DNA of 64,000 bases from an uncultured Lachnospiraceae bacterium (GCA_947177165.1 CAMWTP010000015.1:1-64000), one strand, 5' to 3'. Positions 44,405-53,489 are shown, numbered from the stretch's first letter. Translations and numbers: made by a program. The notes: generated by a model not told the origin, from the sequence alone.

Positions 44405-45408
44405 AACTGACCGATTATATAATTGACCGCCTTTTTTCTGTTGTAATGTTTTTGGTAGCTGTCACTTTTTCTATGGGGCTTCTTTGGTTAATGGGATTGC
44501 GTTATGAATTTATTATTTATATCGAAATAATATTCGGTTGTTCTTTTCTTGTAGCGTTTGTTTGGGACTACACAAGAAAAAAGAAATATTACTGTGGATT
44601 TATGGCTTTATTTGACGGACTTGACGACAAGACTTTATTAGCAGAGCTTGTAGAAAAGCCGGGATTTCTTGACGGGAAAATGTTATATCAAATTCTACGC
44701 CTGTCTAATAAGTACATGAATGATAAGTTAGCAGAAGCGGGGGCTACTAATCAAGAGTATCGGGAATATATCGAAATGTGGGTACATGAAATAAAAACTC
44801 CGATAACCTCTGCCCATTTAATCATTGAGAATGACAAGAATATTTCTACAATCCGCATAGACGATGAATTGAATAAAATAGACCATTTTGTAGAACAAGC
44901 CCTTTTCTATGCGAGAAGTACAACATTGGAAAAAGATTTTAAGATAGAAAAGGCAACTTTGAAAACATTGGTACAGGAAGCGTTGAAAAGCTATTCCAAA
45001 CAAATCATTGAAGCCCACGGCAGACCTGTATTTGTGAATTTGGATATTCCAGTATTTGCCGATCGGAAATGGTGTGTATTCATTATAGGGCAGCTCATAG
45101 CTAATTCTGTTAAATATGCAAAAGAAAATCTGATCCTAACTTTTGAGGGAAGTTCTTTTGATAACGGGTGCAGCCTTTCTATCTCCGATAATGGAATTGG
45201 TATAACCGAAGCAGATATTCCGAGGATTTTTGATAAGGGGTTTACCGGGGAAAACGGGCGTAAACTTGGAAAGTCAACAGGTATTGGGTTATATTTATGC
45301 CGAAAATTATGCCGTAAAATGAATATGGAAATATCGGTGACAAGCAGCTTTGAAAATTGGACAACCGTAAAGATCACGTTCTCCAAAGAAAATCTTTATT
45401 TGACATAG
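44401..45408 (+). CDS. BceS-type intramembrane-sensing histidine kinase
   Basis: 335 residues. Two close N-terminal membrane helices (about 12-33 and 37-57) with almost no extracellular loop, the mark of intramembrane-sensing kinases. H-box MWVHEIKTPITSAHL near residue 128; N-box IANSVKYAKEN; G boxes SDNGIGI and STGIGLYLC. These kinases get their signal from the partner ABC transporter, encoded just downstream. Confidence 0.92.
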   Translation: MKLTDYIIDRLFSVVMFLVAVTFSMGLLWLMGLRYEFIIYIEIIFGCSFLVAFVWDYTRKKKYYCGFMALFDGLDDKTLLAELVEKPGFLDGKMLYQILRLSNKYMNDKLAEAGATNQEYREYIEMWVHEIKTPITSAHLIIENDKNISTIRIDDELNKIDHFVEQALFYARSTTLEKDFKIEKATLKTLVQEALKSYSKQIIEAHGRPVFVNLDIPVFADRKWCVFIIGQLIANSVKYAKENLILTFEGSSFDNGCSLSISDNGIGITEADIPRIFDKGFTGENGRKLGKSTGIGLYLCRKLCRKMNMEISVTSSFENWTTVKITFSKENLYLT

Positions 45409-45435
45409 AAATATCCTGCAAAGCGGGATTGTACG

Positions 45436-45466
45436 AGCAGGCATGAAAAATGTCTGCTTCTTTTCT
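45436..45466 (+). terminator. Terminator after the kinase gene
   Basis: AGCAGGCA pairs with TGTCTGCT (one wobble), followed by TCTTTTCT. It separates the two-component genes from the transporter genes, which have their own promoter. Confidence 0.65.
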
Positions 45467-45476
45467 ATCCGAAACC

Positions 45477-45540
45477 TTACATTTTGGTAATGTAAATGTA
45501 ATCTTATTTAATGGCGCATTTTAGACTCTGAATATACAAT
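45477..45540 (+). promoter_or_regulatory. Regulated promoter of the BceAB genes
   Basis: TTACAT, 7 bases, ATGTAA inverted repeat (45477-45495), with a further ATGTAA close by, then TACAAT (45535-45540) and no usable -35 box. This fits activation by the BceR-type regulator, whose family binds TNACA/TGTAA-type inverted repeats. Confidence 0.6.
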
Positions 45541-45571
45541 ATCAAAAAAGGAAAATGAAAGGAACAAAATT

Positions 45572-46342
45572 ATGAATACCCCGATTTTAGAGGTTTCTGA
45601 CATTCAAAAATATTATGGGAACAAAGGAAACATTACCAAAGCGGTTAATCGTATTTCCCTTTCTGTTGGAAAAGGGGAATTTGTCGGTATTATGGGCGCG
45701 TCCGGCTCTGGCAAGACAACATTGCTTAACTGCATTTCCACAATCGACACAGTAACCAGCGGGAGAATTTTAGTTGAGGGGAAAGATATTACTACTTTAC
45801 GCGGAAAGCAGTTGTCGGCTTTTCGGCGTGAAAAGCTGGGCTTTATCTTTCAAGACTTTAATCTGCTTGATACATTGACTGCGTATGAGAATATATCCCT
45901 TGCCCTGTCCATTTCCGGCATAAAAGCAAAAGAAATTGATAAAAGGGTACAGGAAATTGCAGGGGCATTGAATATCACGGAAGTCTTGGAAAAATATCCC
46001 TATCAAATGTCTGGCGGACAACAGCAGCGTGTAGCCGCCGCCCGTGCAATGGTAACAAATCCGGCTCTTGTTTTGGCTGATGAACCTACGGGCGCGTTGG
46101 ATTCCCGTTCTTCCCATATGCTTTTGGATATGCTGGAAGAATTGAACCAAAACCTTTCTGCAACAATCCTCATGGTAACGCATGATTCTTTCACAGCCAG
46201 TTATTGCCGCCGTATTCTTTTTATTAAGGACGGGAAAATTTTCAACGAAATTCACCGTGGGGCAAAATCGCGGAAAGAATTTTTTGAAGAAATCATAGAG
46301 GTAGTTTCTGTATTGGGAGGTGAAACCAGTGACAGAGGGTAA
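45572..46342 (+). CDS. BceA-type ABC transporter ATP-binding protein
   Basis: 256 residues. Walker A GASGSGKTT near residue 45, Q-loop FIFQDFNLLDTLT, signature MSGGQQQRVAAARA, Walker B LVLADEPTGALDS and H-loop THDSFTA are intact. It energises the FtsX-type permease next to it, giving resistance to cell-wall-active peptides and driving sensing. Confidence 0.95.
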   Translation: MNTPILEVSDIQKYYGNKGNITKAVNRISLSVGKGEFVGIMGASGSGKTTLLNCISTIDTVTSGRILVEGKDITTLRGKQLSAFRREKLGFIFQDFNLLDTLTAYENISLALSISGIKAKEIDKRVQEIAGALNITEVLEKYPYQMSGGQQQRVAAARAMVTNPALVLADEPTGALDSRSSHMLLDMLEELNQNLSATILMVTHDSFTASYCRRILFIKDGKIFNEIHRGAKSRKEFFEEIIEVVSVLGGETSDRG

Positions 46343-48353
46343 ATTGATTATTCGCAATGTGCGTAAAAACATACAGGACTATATGATTTATTTTTTGACA
46401 CTTACGGTTTCGGTAAGTATGTTTTACGCTTTCAATTCCATTCAGACCCAGCCAGCATTAAATGATCTTGACGCAACAAAGCAGTTACTTTCTGACCAAT
46501 TAGGGATATTGCTTTCTGCATTATCTGTTGTGGTGGCTGTTGTGCTTGCGTTTCTTATCCTGTATGCAAATCAGTTTCTCTTAAAACGCAGGAAAAAGGA
46601 ATTAGGGATTTATACATTGTTAGGAATGGAAAAAGGGAAAATATCAAGGATTTTTGCCGGGGAAACCTTATGTGTGGGTTTTCTGTCACTTGTGTTTGGA
46701 CTTATATTAGGGCTGCTTTTGTCACAGGGACTTTCCATATTTTCTTTACGCCTGTTTGCAATAGATATGAGTAAGTTTCAGATTGTTTTTTCCATGAGTG
46801 CGCTAAAAAAGACAATCGTCTGTTTTGTATTGATTTTTCTGATTGTCATGATTTTTAATGTGCGCACGGTTTCTTCGGTCAAATTGATTGACCTGTTGAC
46901 AGCCAGCAGGAAGAATGAAGTCATGGTACTAAGGAACAAAGCTGCGCTAATTTCTTTAGCCGCGCTTTCTATCCTATGTATTGTTTCTTCCGGCGTGATT
47001 ATTCAGCACTATGGTATACTTCCCAGCCGCGAAAATTCATGGTTTCAGATTGCGGTAGTTTTATTAGCAGCAGGGACAGCACTTTTCTTCTTTTCTGTAT
47101 CGGCTGTATTGCTTACGGCGATACAGGCAAATAGAAAAATTTATTTGAAAGGGCTAAATACCTTTTTAAGCCGACAGATTGGAAGTAAAGTGCAGACGGA
47201 CTTTATGACTATAAGCGTAGTATGTGCTTTGCTTACCATATCTATTTGTGGTATTTCCGTGGGGATAAGTTCTGCTTTAACCATGAATGAAACGTCTAAA
47301 GCTGCGCTCCCTTATGATCTGAATGTTTTTGCGGATATTGATGTTGCAGGAGAAGCAGACATTGCGGCATATCTGAAATCAAGGGACGCGGATATGGGTA
47401 TCTATGCAGACAGTGCAACACAGATCAGCCTTTATGAAGCGGAAATAACCTATGGAGATTTATTTGAGGGGCAAGATTTAAACCTATGGCACATTGACAG
47501 TGCCATTCCCGAAGTGGGTGTTTCGGTAGTTTCCATTTCAGATTTTAACCATGCATTAGCAGCTCAAGGTAAAGCTCCCATAAATCTTGCTGATAATGAA
47601 TTTCTTTTGAACTGTAATTACAAAGGCACTTCGCAATATATTGATTCGTTTTTGCAGTCCTGTACAGAAATTGACTTGAATGGGACGATTTTACAGCCGG
47701 GAGGGAAGAAGCCGCTGGGTGAAACTGTTTTGATGACTTCGGTAGGCAATAACGACAGGGGAACTTTTATTGTTCCCGATCATGTCGCTGCATCTTTAGC
47801 AAAAGACATGAATGTTTTGTTAGTACAGTATAAGCCCGGTATAAATACTGATGAAATATTGCAGAAAATGATACCGATTGGGCTGGAATGGGAAACAGAG
47901 GGGTATCGGTATACTGAAAAAATCATGTTGAGCAGTATGTATTACGGCTCCTGCGCGTTGCTGGTATTCTTATGCTGTTATATAGGGTTGGTATTTCTGC
48001 TGATATGCGCCGCGCTACTGTCCTTAAAACAGTTGACAGAAACCGCAGATAATATTTACCGATATGGGTTATTACAAAAGCTGGGAACGGATAGCCGGTT
48101 ACTTTTCGGAGCTTTATTCAAACAGATAGCAATATTCTTTGTTGTGCCGCTTTTACTTGCAGGAATGTTTTCAGCCTTTGGAATTGGAAAAATCACAGCG
48201 ATTGTAGAAGAATTTCTAAATATGCACATATCTACAAATATTGGTGTTACTGTTTTGATGTTCTTGATTGTGTATGGTGGATATTTCATTGCCACTTACC
48301 TGTCATGTAAACATATGGTTATGGAAAAACAAATTGAAGAATTGGAGGTTTAA
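46329..48353 (+). CDS. BceB-type ABC transporter permease (FtsX fold)
   Basis: 674 residues from a GTG start 8 bases after GGGAGG inside the end of the ATPase gene. Ten membrane helices are expected and visible, with the large extracellular domain (about 320-530) between helices 7 and 8 that is the hallmark of BceB/VraG permeases. It detects and removes peptide antibiotics from lipid II-cycle intermediates and passes the signal to the kinase. Confidence 0.93.
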   Translation: MTEGKLIIRNVRKNIQDYMIYFLTLTVSVSMFYAFNSIQTQPALNDLDATKQLLSDQLGILLSALSVVVAVVLAFLILYANQFLLKRRKKELGIYTLLGMEKGKISRIFAGETLCVGFLSLVFGLILGLLLSQGLSIFSLRLFAIDMSKFQIVFSMSALKKTIVCFVLIFLIVMIFNVRTVSSVKLIDLLTASRKNEVMVLRNKAALISLAALSILCIVSSGVIIQHYGILPSRENSWFQIAVVLLAAGTALFFFSVSAVLLTAIQANRKIYLKGLNTFLSRQIGSKVQTDFMTISVVCALLTISICGISVGISSALTMNETSKAALPYDLNVFADIDVAGEADIAAYLKSRDADMGIYADSATQISLYEAEITYGDLFEGQDLNLWHIDSAIPEVGVSVVSISDFNHALAAQGKAPINLADNEFLLNCNYKGTSQYIDSFLQSCTEIDLNGTILQPGGKKPLGETVLMTSVGNNDRGTFIVPDHVAASLAKDMNVLLVQYKPGINTDEILQKMIPIGLEWETEGYRYTEKIMLSSMYYGSCALLVFLCCYIGLVFLLICAALLSLKQLTETADNIYRYGLLQKLGTDSRLLFGALFKQIAIFFVVPLLLAGMFSAFGIGKITAIVEEFLNMHISTNIGVTVLMFLIVYGGYFIATYLSCKHMVMEKQIEELEV

Positions 48354-48356
48354 GTT

Positions 48357-48494
48357 ATGCCGGAAAATGTAAATTGGAGTGCTGTTTGGCAAAGTGTTAC
48401 TGACACATGGCTTCCTTTATTTGGAGGGATTGCGTTAATTGTAGTTGCGGTCATTGTCATTCACTTTATCAGAAAACGAAAAAACAGGTTATAG
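48357..48494 (+). CDS. Single-span membrane peptide after BceB
   Basis: 45 residues behind GGAGG, only 3 bases after the permease stop. A short amphipathic start (MPENVNWSAVWQSVTDTW), one membrane helix (LPLFGGIALIVVAVIVIHFI) and a basic tail RKRKNRL. The coupling to bceB suggests it is a small accessory subunit of the transporter or kinase. I know of no named family. Confidence 0.65.
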   Translation: MPENVNWSAVWQSVTDTWLPLFGGIALIVVAVIVIHFIRKRKNRL

Positions 48495-48522
48495 AAAACA
48501 GAATTATAAAGTAATCTGTCGC

Positions 48523-48620
48523 ACGACGGCAAAAGAAAAAAAGCCGTCGTACAGCAGAGGTATTTTCACACGCCTATTCATACACGGCGGCTTTTGAGAA
48601 ATCAAAGCCGCCGTTTCTTT
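48523..48620 (+). terminator. Hairpin plus terminator ending the Bce module
   Basis: First stem ACGACGGC with GCCGTCGT (48523-48530 with 48543-48550), then a strong 11-base-pair stem (48584-48594 with 48604-48614) followed by TTTCTTTTATT. Confidence 0.8.
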
Positions 48621-48654
48621 TATTAAAGAAGTGAGAATCTTTGCCTGAAGAGAT

Positions 48655-48680
48655 ATGGCGGCTTAAGGAGTTGCCGCCAT
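48655..48680 (+). promoter_or_regulatory. Hairpin enclosing a ribosome-binding site
   Basis: ATGGCGGC (48655-48662) and GCCGCCAT (48673-48680) form a perfect stem whose 10-base loop holds TTAAGGAGTT; the AT of the start codon of the 36-residue frame is in the 3' arm. This would restrict translation of the leader frame. Confidence 0.55.
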
Positions 48681-48789
48681 GAAATGCAAACTGTATCAAC
48701 AAAATTCATCGGTCATTGATTTGTTAAAAAAATTTTGTCTTGCGAAACGGGATTTTCTGCCTATGAGTATGAACTATCATATCATTTAG
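48679..48789 (+). CDS. Candidate leader peptide of 36 residues
   Basis: MKCKLYQQNSSVIDLLKK at the start, no membrane helix, stop TAG at 48787. AAGGAG lies 8 bases before the ATG. It precedes the orf7-like sigma gene by about 100 bases. Possibly a leader that controls the element regulators; unproven. Confidence 0.35.
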   Translation: MKCKLYQQNSSVIDLLKKFCLAKRDFLPMSMNYHII

Positions 48790-48891
48790 TATGTCTTAAT
48801 AACTCATATTACCCAAATGCTTGTGCAACTTTTGCTGTATGGGCATTTGCTGTAATAGCGCCTACTGGGAAGAAAGGGGGGGGGTGAGAAA

Positions 48892-49350
48892 ATGAGATAT
48901 TCTGAACAGTTCATGGAACATATTGAGTATGCGTTCAATGCGTTCTGTAAGATTGTCCTGAGCCATGAAGCCATTAACGCATGGCGGGATTTGAAGCGGA
49001 AAGAGGAACGGGAAATATCCCTTGACTACCTAATGTCGGAAAGGTATTTTGAACCGTCCGCTATGGACAGCTACTTTGAAAAACAGGACAAGCCGACCGT
49101 ATTTCTTGTGCTGGGAAAGGAAGTTATCGTTGATGATGAACAGTTAGCAATGGCATTATCAAGATTGACGGAATTGCGCCGGGAAGTCCTGCTGCTTTAT
49201 TACTTTGTCGGCTACCGTGATGAAGCAATCGGCAGATTGTATGGGCGTTGCAGGAGTTCGATAAACCGCCGGAGAAATGTTGCGCTGAAACAGTTACGGA
49301 AAGAATGGGAGAGATTGGAACATGAGAAACAAGAAGCTGATAGCTTTTGA
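48892..49350 (+). CDS. Tn916 orf7-like sigma factor
   Basis: 152 residues behind a GGGGGGGG-GTGAG stretch. The C-terminal half is a sigma-70 region 4 (LRREVLLLYYFVGYRDEAIG, then SINRRRNVALKQLRKEW). In Tn916 and Tn1549 relatives this gene drives expression of xis and int. The end overlaps the next gene by 29 bases. Confidence 0.85.
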   Translation: MRYSEQFMEHIEYAFNAFCKIVLSHEAINAWRDLKRKEEREISLDYLMSERYFEPSAMDSYFEKQDKPTVFLVLGKEVIVDDEQLAMALSRLTELRREVLLLYYFVGYRDEAIGRLYGRCRSSINRRRNVALKQLRKEWERLEHEKQEADSF

Positions 49351-49525
49351 AGTGATTCAAAGAGCCGTTGACGGAGAGCCGGAAGCAGTAGACGCAGTAT
49401 TGCGGCACTACACCGCACATATCAAATACCTGTCTATGTATAAAGGGCGTATCAATGACGACATGCAGGACAGGCTAAAAGCAAGACTGATAGAATCTAT
49501 ATTGAAATTCCGCTTCGACCGTTAG
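49322..49525 (+). CDS. Tn916 orf8-like helix-turn-helix protein
   Basis: 67 residues. IAFEVIQRAVDGEPEAVDAV and the C-terminal RLIESILKFRF are typical of the short HTH protein that follows the orf7-like sigma factor in Tn916/Tn1549-type elements. It probably acts with orf7 in regulation of excision. Confidence 0.85.
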   Translation: MRNKKLIAFEVIQRAVDGEPEAVDAVLRHYTAHIKYLSMYKGRINDDMQDRLKARLIESILKFRFDR

Positions 49526-49912
49526 GGAGTAGCAAAGACGGAAAAAGCTGTCAAGGGTAAACTTCGCGCTTTGCGCCCTTGAGAGCTTTTCCCGCCTTTG
49601 CTGTTGGGCAGTCAAGAGGGTGAAATCAGTAAACTGCTTTCGCCCTCAATTTATTATGGGTTTGTTACGCGGTAGGAAGCCTTTTGAGCTTGATTTTGGC
49701 AGTTTACAGAACGGAGTTGACAGGAGACAGAGATTTATTCCTGCCCCCTATTACGGCGTTCTAAAGTGTAATAAAAAAGCAGAGAACCGACCAATAATGA
49801 AAGCGATATGTTCCCTGCTCTTGCTTACACCCTATTTGTCAACGTTGATGATAAATTGTTGTACCCCTTATCACTATAAAACTGATAGTTTGTGCGTTCC
49901 TCTCCCGCATTT
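49526..49912 (+). other. Non-coding stretch with long hairpins; xis missing
   Basis: A long interrupted stem from about 49531 to 49602 (agcaaag/ctttgct ends, aaaagct/agctttt and tcaaggg/cccttga inside) is followed by GAGGGTGAAA pairing with TTTCGCCCTC (49616-49625 with 49638-49647). In related elements xis would lie in this interval before int; no xis-like frame is visible. Confidence 0.5.
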
Positions 49913-51085
49913 TCATTTTTCTTTTTTATAGATTAAGTTTGTAAATATGTCTCTACGAATAGAGTTAGACTTATTAGTAAAATTAACTGTATCATACCAT
50001 TTAATTAAAAACTCTTTATCTTTATCTATACTGTCATTGCCATTAAAGATAAAGTATCCTATCAAATAATTTATATAATCTATTCGCGTTGGCTTTTTCA
50101 ATTCATTATCATCAATAAAATCCAGTACATTATCCAAGGCTTCTAATGTCATAGAAAAACATTTTGTTAAAAGATTTGGTGGTTCTAAATTGCATAATTG
50201 ATTTTCTTTTGTGTCGGATGATATTGGAGCGTAGTTATTTGAATGCTCACGAGAAGTCAACATTTCATATGCAGGATTAAGAGCAGCAATTGGATAAGAA
50301 ACGCTTGTTTTTTGAGGTGTAAAAAAATCTCCATATCCAGCGTCAACTAAACGTTCTTTAAAAAGGCTTGTATATTGTTTATAAATATCAATACCATGCA
50401 CTTTAAGTTTAGAGAATCTCATTTGAACAATACTTACACGACTTCCAGCATTATTCAATACTTCAAACCATTCTATTTGCTCATCTTCGGTAAGATCTTC
50501 CGCAGAATTAATTGTATAATTATAATTTTTTATTTTACTTCTCACTTGAAGCAAGACATTTGTTACTTCTTGGCTTTTTAAAGAACTCTTTTTGGAAGTA
50601 TATTCAAATAATACACTATCCGCTTTATTTAGCAAAATTCCCACAGGTATTTGTGTACCACGAATAGCTTCGCCCATTTCTATGAAACAGCCTTTTCCTA
50701 AATCTAAAACAATATTTCTAAAATCATCATGATTGATATATGCCTTAAAATTAGTCGTCAGCCTTTGTTGACCGTCAACTACCGACATTTGGCTATACAT
50801 TACATTATCCATAATATCTCTATCAATAAATGAAACTTGTGGAACACATTCTTGGGTATTTAATATAACATTCATTGAAATTGGAGAAACTGGTGCTTTG
50901 CCTAAAAGCTGATAATTCAGTAAATCAATACATTTTGACAAAGTCCAACTTAAATCTCTCTGATATAATGGCAATGATATTGTTTTATTCTCTATCTTTT
51001 GACACATATCAAATATTGACATTTGAGTACTTTTCTTTGTAGGATTAAATGAAGCAGCTTTAATTAAATCTTTATTAATTCTCAT
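49913..51085 (-). CDS. DUF262 (GmrSD/ParB-nuclease-like) protein
   Basis: 390 residues. LPLYQRDLSWT near residue 38 and VVDGQQRLTT near residue 101 are the two DUF262 signatures of the ParB/Srx-like nucleotide-binding fold found in GmrS and other phage-defence proteins. The rest is helical, without a DUF1524 HNH motif. It is AT-rich and points opposite to the element genes on both sides, so it looks like inserted cargo. A defence role is likely by family but not shown. Confidence 0.82.
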   Translation of the reverse strand: MRINKDLIKAASFNPTKKSTQMSIFDMCQKIENKTISLPLYQRDLSWTLSKCIDLLNYQLLGKAPVSPISMNVILNTQECVPQVSFIDRDIMDNVMYSQMSVVDGQQRLTTNFKAYINHDDFRNIVLDLGKGCFIEMGEAIRGTQIPVGILLNKADSVLFEYTSKKSSLKSQEVTNVLLQVRSKIKNYNYTINSAEDLTEDEQIEWFEVLNNAGSRVSIVQMRFSKLKVHGIDIYKQYTSLFKERLVDAGYGDFFTPQKTSVSYPIAALNPAYEMLTSREHSNNYAPISSDTKENQLCNLEPPNLLTKCFSMTLEALDNVLDFIDDNELKKPTRIDYINYLIGYFIFNGNDSIDKDKEFLIKWYDTVNFTNKSNSIRRDIFTNLIYKKEK

Positions 51086-51283
51086 TGTAGTTTCCTTTCC
51101 GCTGCTATTTGTAGCAGCTTCTCTGTTTTTTTAAAATTGTATAAAATAATTGCAAAAAAGTCAATAGCTGCTATTCAATTTTAGACACAATTTATTAAAA
51201 AAATAGTGAAAAAATACTATAAATGTGCTATAATGAATATAGGCATATCAAGGCTCTTTCCGACACGGAAAGGAGCAGAAACA

Positions 51284-52480
51284 ATGTCGGAGAAAAGACG
51301 TGATAACAGAAACCGCATTTTGCGTTCGGGAGAGAGCCAGAGAAAAGACGGGAGATATGCTTATAAATATACCGATACTTTTGGTAAAGTGCAATTTGTC
51401 TATGCGTGGAAGTTAGTGCCTACGGACAAGACCCCAGCCGGGAAGCGTGACGACATATCCCTTAGAGAAAAGGAAAAAGAGATACAGAAAGACCTTGACG
51501 ACGGGATAGACACAATCGGAAAGAAAATGACCGTCTGCGAGCTTTACGCGAAGCAGAACCGCCACCGGGGGAACGTAAGGCACAACACCACAAAGGGGCG
51601 CGAACGGCTGATGAAGCTGCTGGAAGCGGATAAACTTGGTTCCTGCCCCATTGACAGTGTGAAGCTGTCCGACGCGAAAGAATGGGCGTTGCGCATGAAA
51701 GAAAAGGGAATATCCTACAAGACCATAAGCAACGACAAGCGTTCTCTGAAAGCTGCCTTTTACACAGCGATACAGGACGACTGTATAAGGAAGAACCCCT
51801 TTGACTTCCAGCTAAACACCGTGATCGAGGACGACACAGAGCCGAAAGTACCTCTCACAGCGGAACAGGAAGAAAGCCTTTTATCCTTTATGCAAAGTGA
51901 TAGCGTCTATCAGAAATACCGTGATGAAGTTATCATACTGCTGGGGACAGGGCTTAGGATTTCCGAACTCTGCGGGCTGACTGAAACCGACCTTGATTTT
52001 GAAAACCGGGTAATCAATGTAGACCACCAGCTTTTAAGGAGCGCAGAAACAGGCTACTACATAGAGAAGCCCAAAACGCAAAGCGGTATCAGACAAATTC
52101 CAATGAGTGAAAAAGTGTATGAAGCGTTGGGGCGCGTGTTGGAGAACCGCAAGGGAACGAAACAGATCACCATTGACGGTTACAGCAATTTCCTTTTCCT
52201 CAACCGGGACGGTTGCCCGAAAACGAATGTGAACTATGCTACCATGTTTCGGGGGCTTGCGAAGAAGTACAACAAGTGCCATGAGGAAGCCTTACCCAAA
52301 GTAATGACACCCCACACCCTGCGCCATACGTTCTGCACCAACTTAGCCAATGCGGGCATGAACCCGAAAGCGTTACAGTATATCATGGGACACTCCAATA
52401 TCACAATGACGCTGAACTATTACGCACACGCAACATTCGCTTCCGCAAAGGCTGAAATGGAAAGGCTGATTGCCGTATAG
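51284..52480 (+). CDS. int: Tn916-type tyrosine integrase
   Basis: 398 residues from ATG behind GGAAAGGAG. Arm-binding N-domain (RDNRNRILRSGESQRKDGRY), core-binding domain, and a catalytic domain with Arg in GTGLRISEL, a Lys in KPKTQSGIRQIP, HTLRH, GHSN and the nucleophile Tyr in LNYYAHA. All catalytic residues are present, so it may still be active. In Tn916 it lies at one element end, and here TTTACTAC arm motifs follow it. Confidence 0.95.
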   Translation: MSEKRRDNRNRILRSGESQRKDGRYAYKYTDTFGKVQFVYAWKLVPTDKTPAGKRDDISLREKEKEIQKDLDDGIDTIGKKMTVCELYAKQNRHRGNVRHNTTKGRERLMKLLEADKLGSCPIDSVKLSDAKEWALRMKEKGISYKTISNDKRSLKAAFYTAIQDDCIRKNPFDFQLNTVIEDDTEPKVPLTAEQEESLLSFMQSDSVYQKYRDEVIILLGTGLRISELCGLTETDLDFENRVINVDHQLLRSAETGYYIEKPKTQSGIRQIPMSEKVYEALGRVLENRKGTKQITIDGYSNFLFLNRDGCPKTNVNYATMFRGLAKKYNKCHEEALPKVMTPHTLRHTFCTNLANAGMNPKALQYIMGHSNITMTLNYYAHATFASAKAEMERLIAV

Positions 52481-52487
52481 ACACGGG

Positions 52488-52520
52488 CAGAATTTACTAC
52501 TTTTTTACTACCGCCCAGAG
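52488..52520 (+). repeat. TTTACTAC arm-type repeats after int
   Basis: Two copies of TTTACTAC (about 52493-52500 and 52504-52511) are followed by CGCCCAGAGGGA. Similar motifs occur at 42720-42741. They are candidates for integrase arm sites near the element end. Confidence 0.45.
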
Positions 52521-52753
52521 GGAAAACCTAAAGGTTTATGAGGGTATATGTGAACTTCTCCCCATATCTAAACTGCCGGAAAAGCCCGGAAATACAGGCT
52601 ATTTCGACATATAAGAACTTCTAAAGAGATAATCTAATTCTACCAATAATTTTATGTAAAAAAATCACGCGCATTTCTGTTCAAAATACATGTGATTTTT
52701 TTGCCTTTCCTGCCTTATACTATTCAATTATTTTTTGCTGAATCCAATCCTAA

Positions 52754-53221
52754 TCATTTAGTCATTCTTAATCCATCGAATGCTCCATGTATATCCTCTG
52801 CCGTATTCACTAGATTTTGAATTTTCTCTGATTCTTCGCCATTATATATCCTAAAAAAATCGTCTGCCACAATCCATCCAAGTGCTTCTGTTAATGCAAC
52901 TGCCGTAGATGCTCCTATAATGCCACCAGCCACTGTACCCGCTCCTGGAATTGACTTTAAAATATTTGTAAAAAGAAAACGACCTGCTTTTTGTGTCATT
53001 ACAACACCTGCGATAGACTTCGCGGTTGCCTGCGTTATTGTTATATCAAAAATCTTCCCCAATGAAATTATCATTCCAATTTGTGCAGCTGTTATGGGTA
53101 CTGCATCAGCCATTGGTAGTGGAATTGCACCTGCTGCAGCTGCAGCTGACGTTGCTGTATGTATCGCAATATGACATTTCTTTTCTAATTCTTTTGGCAT
53201 ATGTACTTTAGATTTACTCAT
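52754..53221 (-). CDS. DUF697-type membrane-associated protein
   Basis: 155 residues. IPLPMADAVPITAAQIGMI then the Gly-rich AGTVAGGIIGASTAVALTEA are the two hydrophobic segments of DUF697 (YcjF-like) proteins, with a short acidic C-terminus. Last gene of a leftward six-gene operon of small proteins. In other proteins DUF697 is often attached to GTPases; here it stands alone. Confidence 0.75.
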   Translation of the reverse strand: MSKSKVHMPKELEKKCHIAIHTATSAAAAAGAIPLPMADAVPITAAQIGMIISLGKIFDITITQATAKSIAGVVMTQKAGRFLFTNILKSIPGAGTVAGGIIGASTAVALTEALGWIVADDFFRIYNGEESEKIQNLVNTAEDIHGAFDGLRMTK

Positions 53222-53327
53222 ATCTTCCTCCTAGTTTTATGCTGTCTTCTTATACATAAAATATTTCAATTCATCAATAACTTACTATTGACTTTTTCAA
53301 TATTCTGTTAACAACAAGATTAATTAT

Positions 53328-53489
53328 TTAATTCCATATGATCATTTTTACATTTTCTAATCTGCCACCGCAGAACGGGCATTTTATCCTTGCTGATTCA
53401 ATAAACACATTTCTGCATTTGGAACATTTTTTCGATTTCAGCTTTTTCTCGATTCTGTCACCAAATGCACCCCTATTACCATTTATCAT
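53328..53489 (-). CDS. Small zinc-ribbon protein
   Basis: 53 residues behind GGGAGGTG. A basic N-terminal half (RIEKKLKSKK) and two Cys pairs, KCSKC and KCPFC, spaced for one zinc ribbon. Part of the six-gene operon. Confidence 0.7.
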   Translation of the reverse strand: MINGNRGAFGDRIEKKLKSKKCSKCRNVFIESARIKCPFCGGRLENVKMIIWN

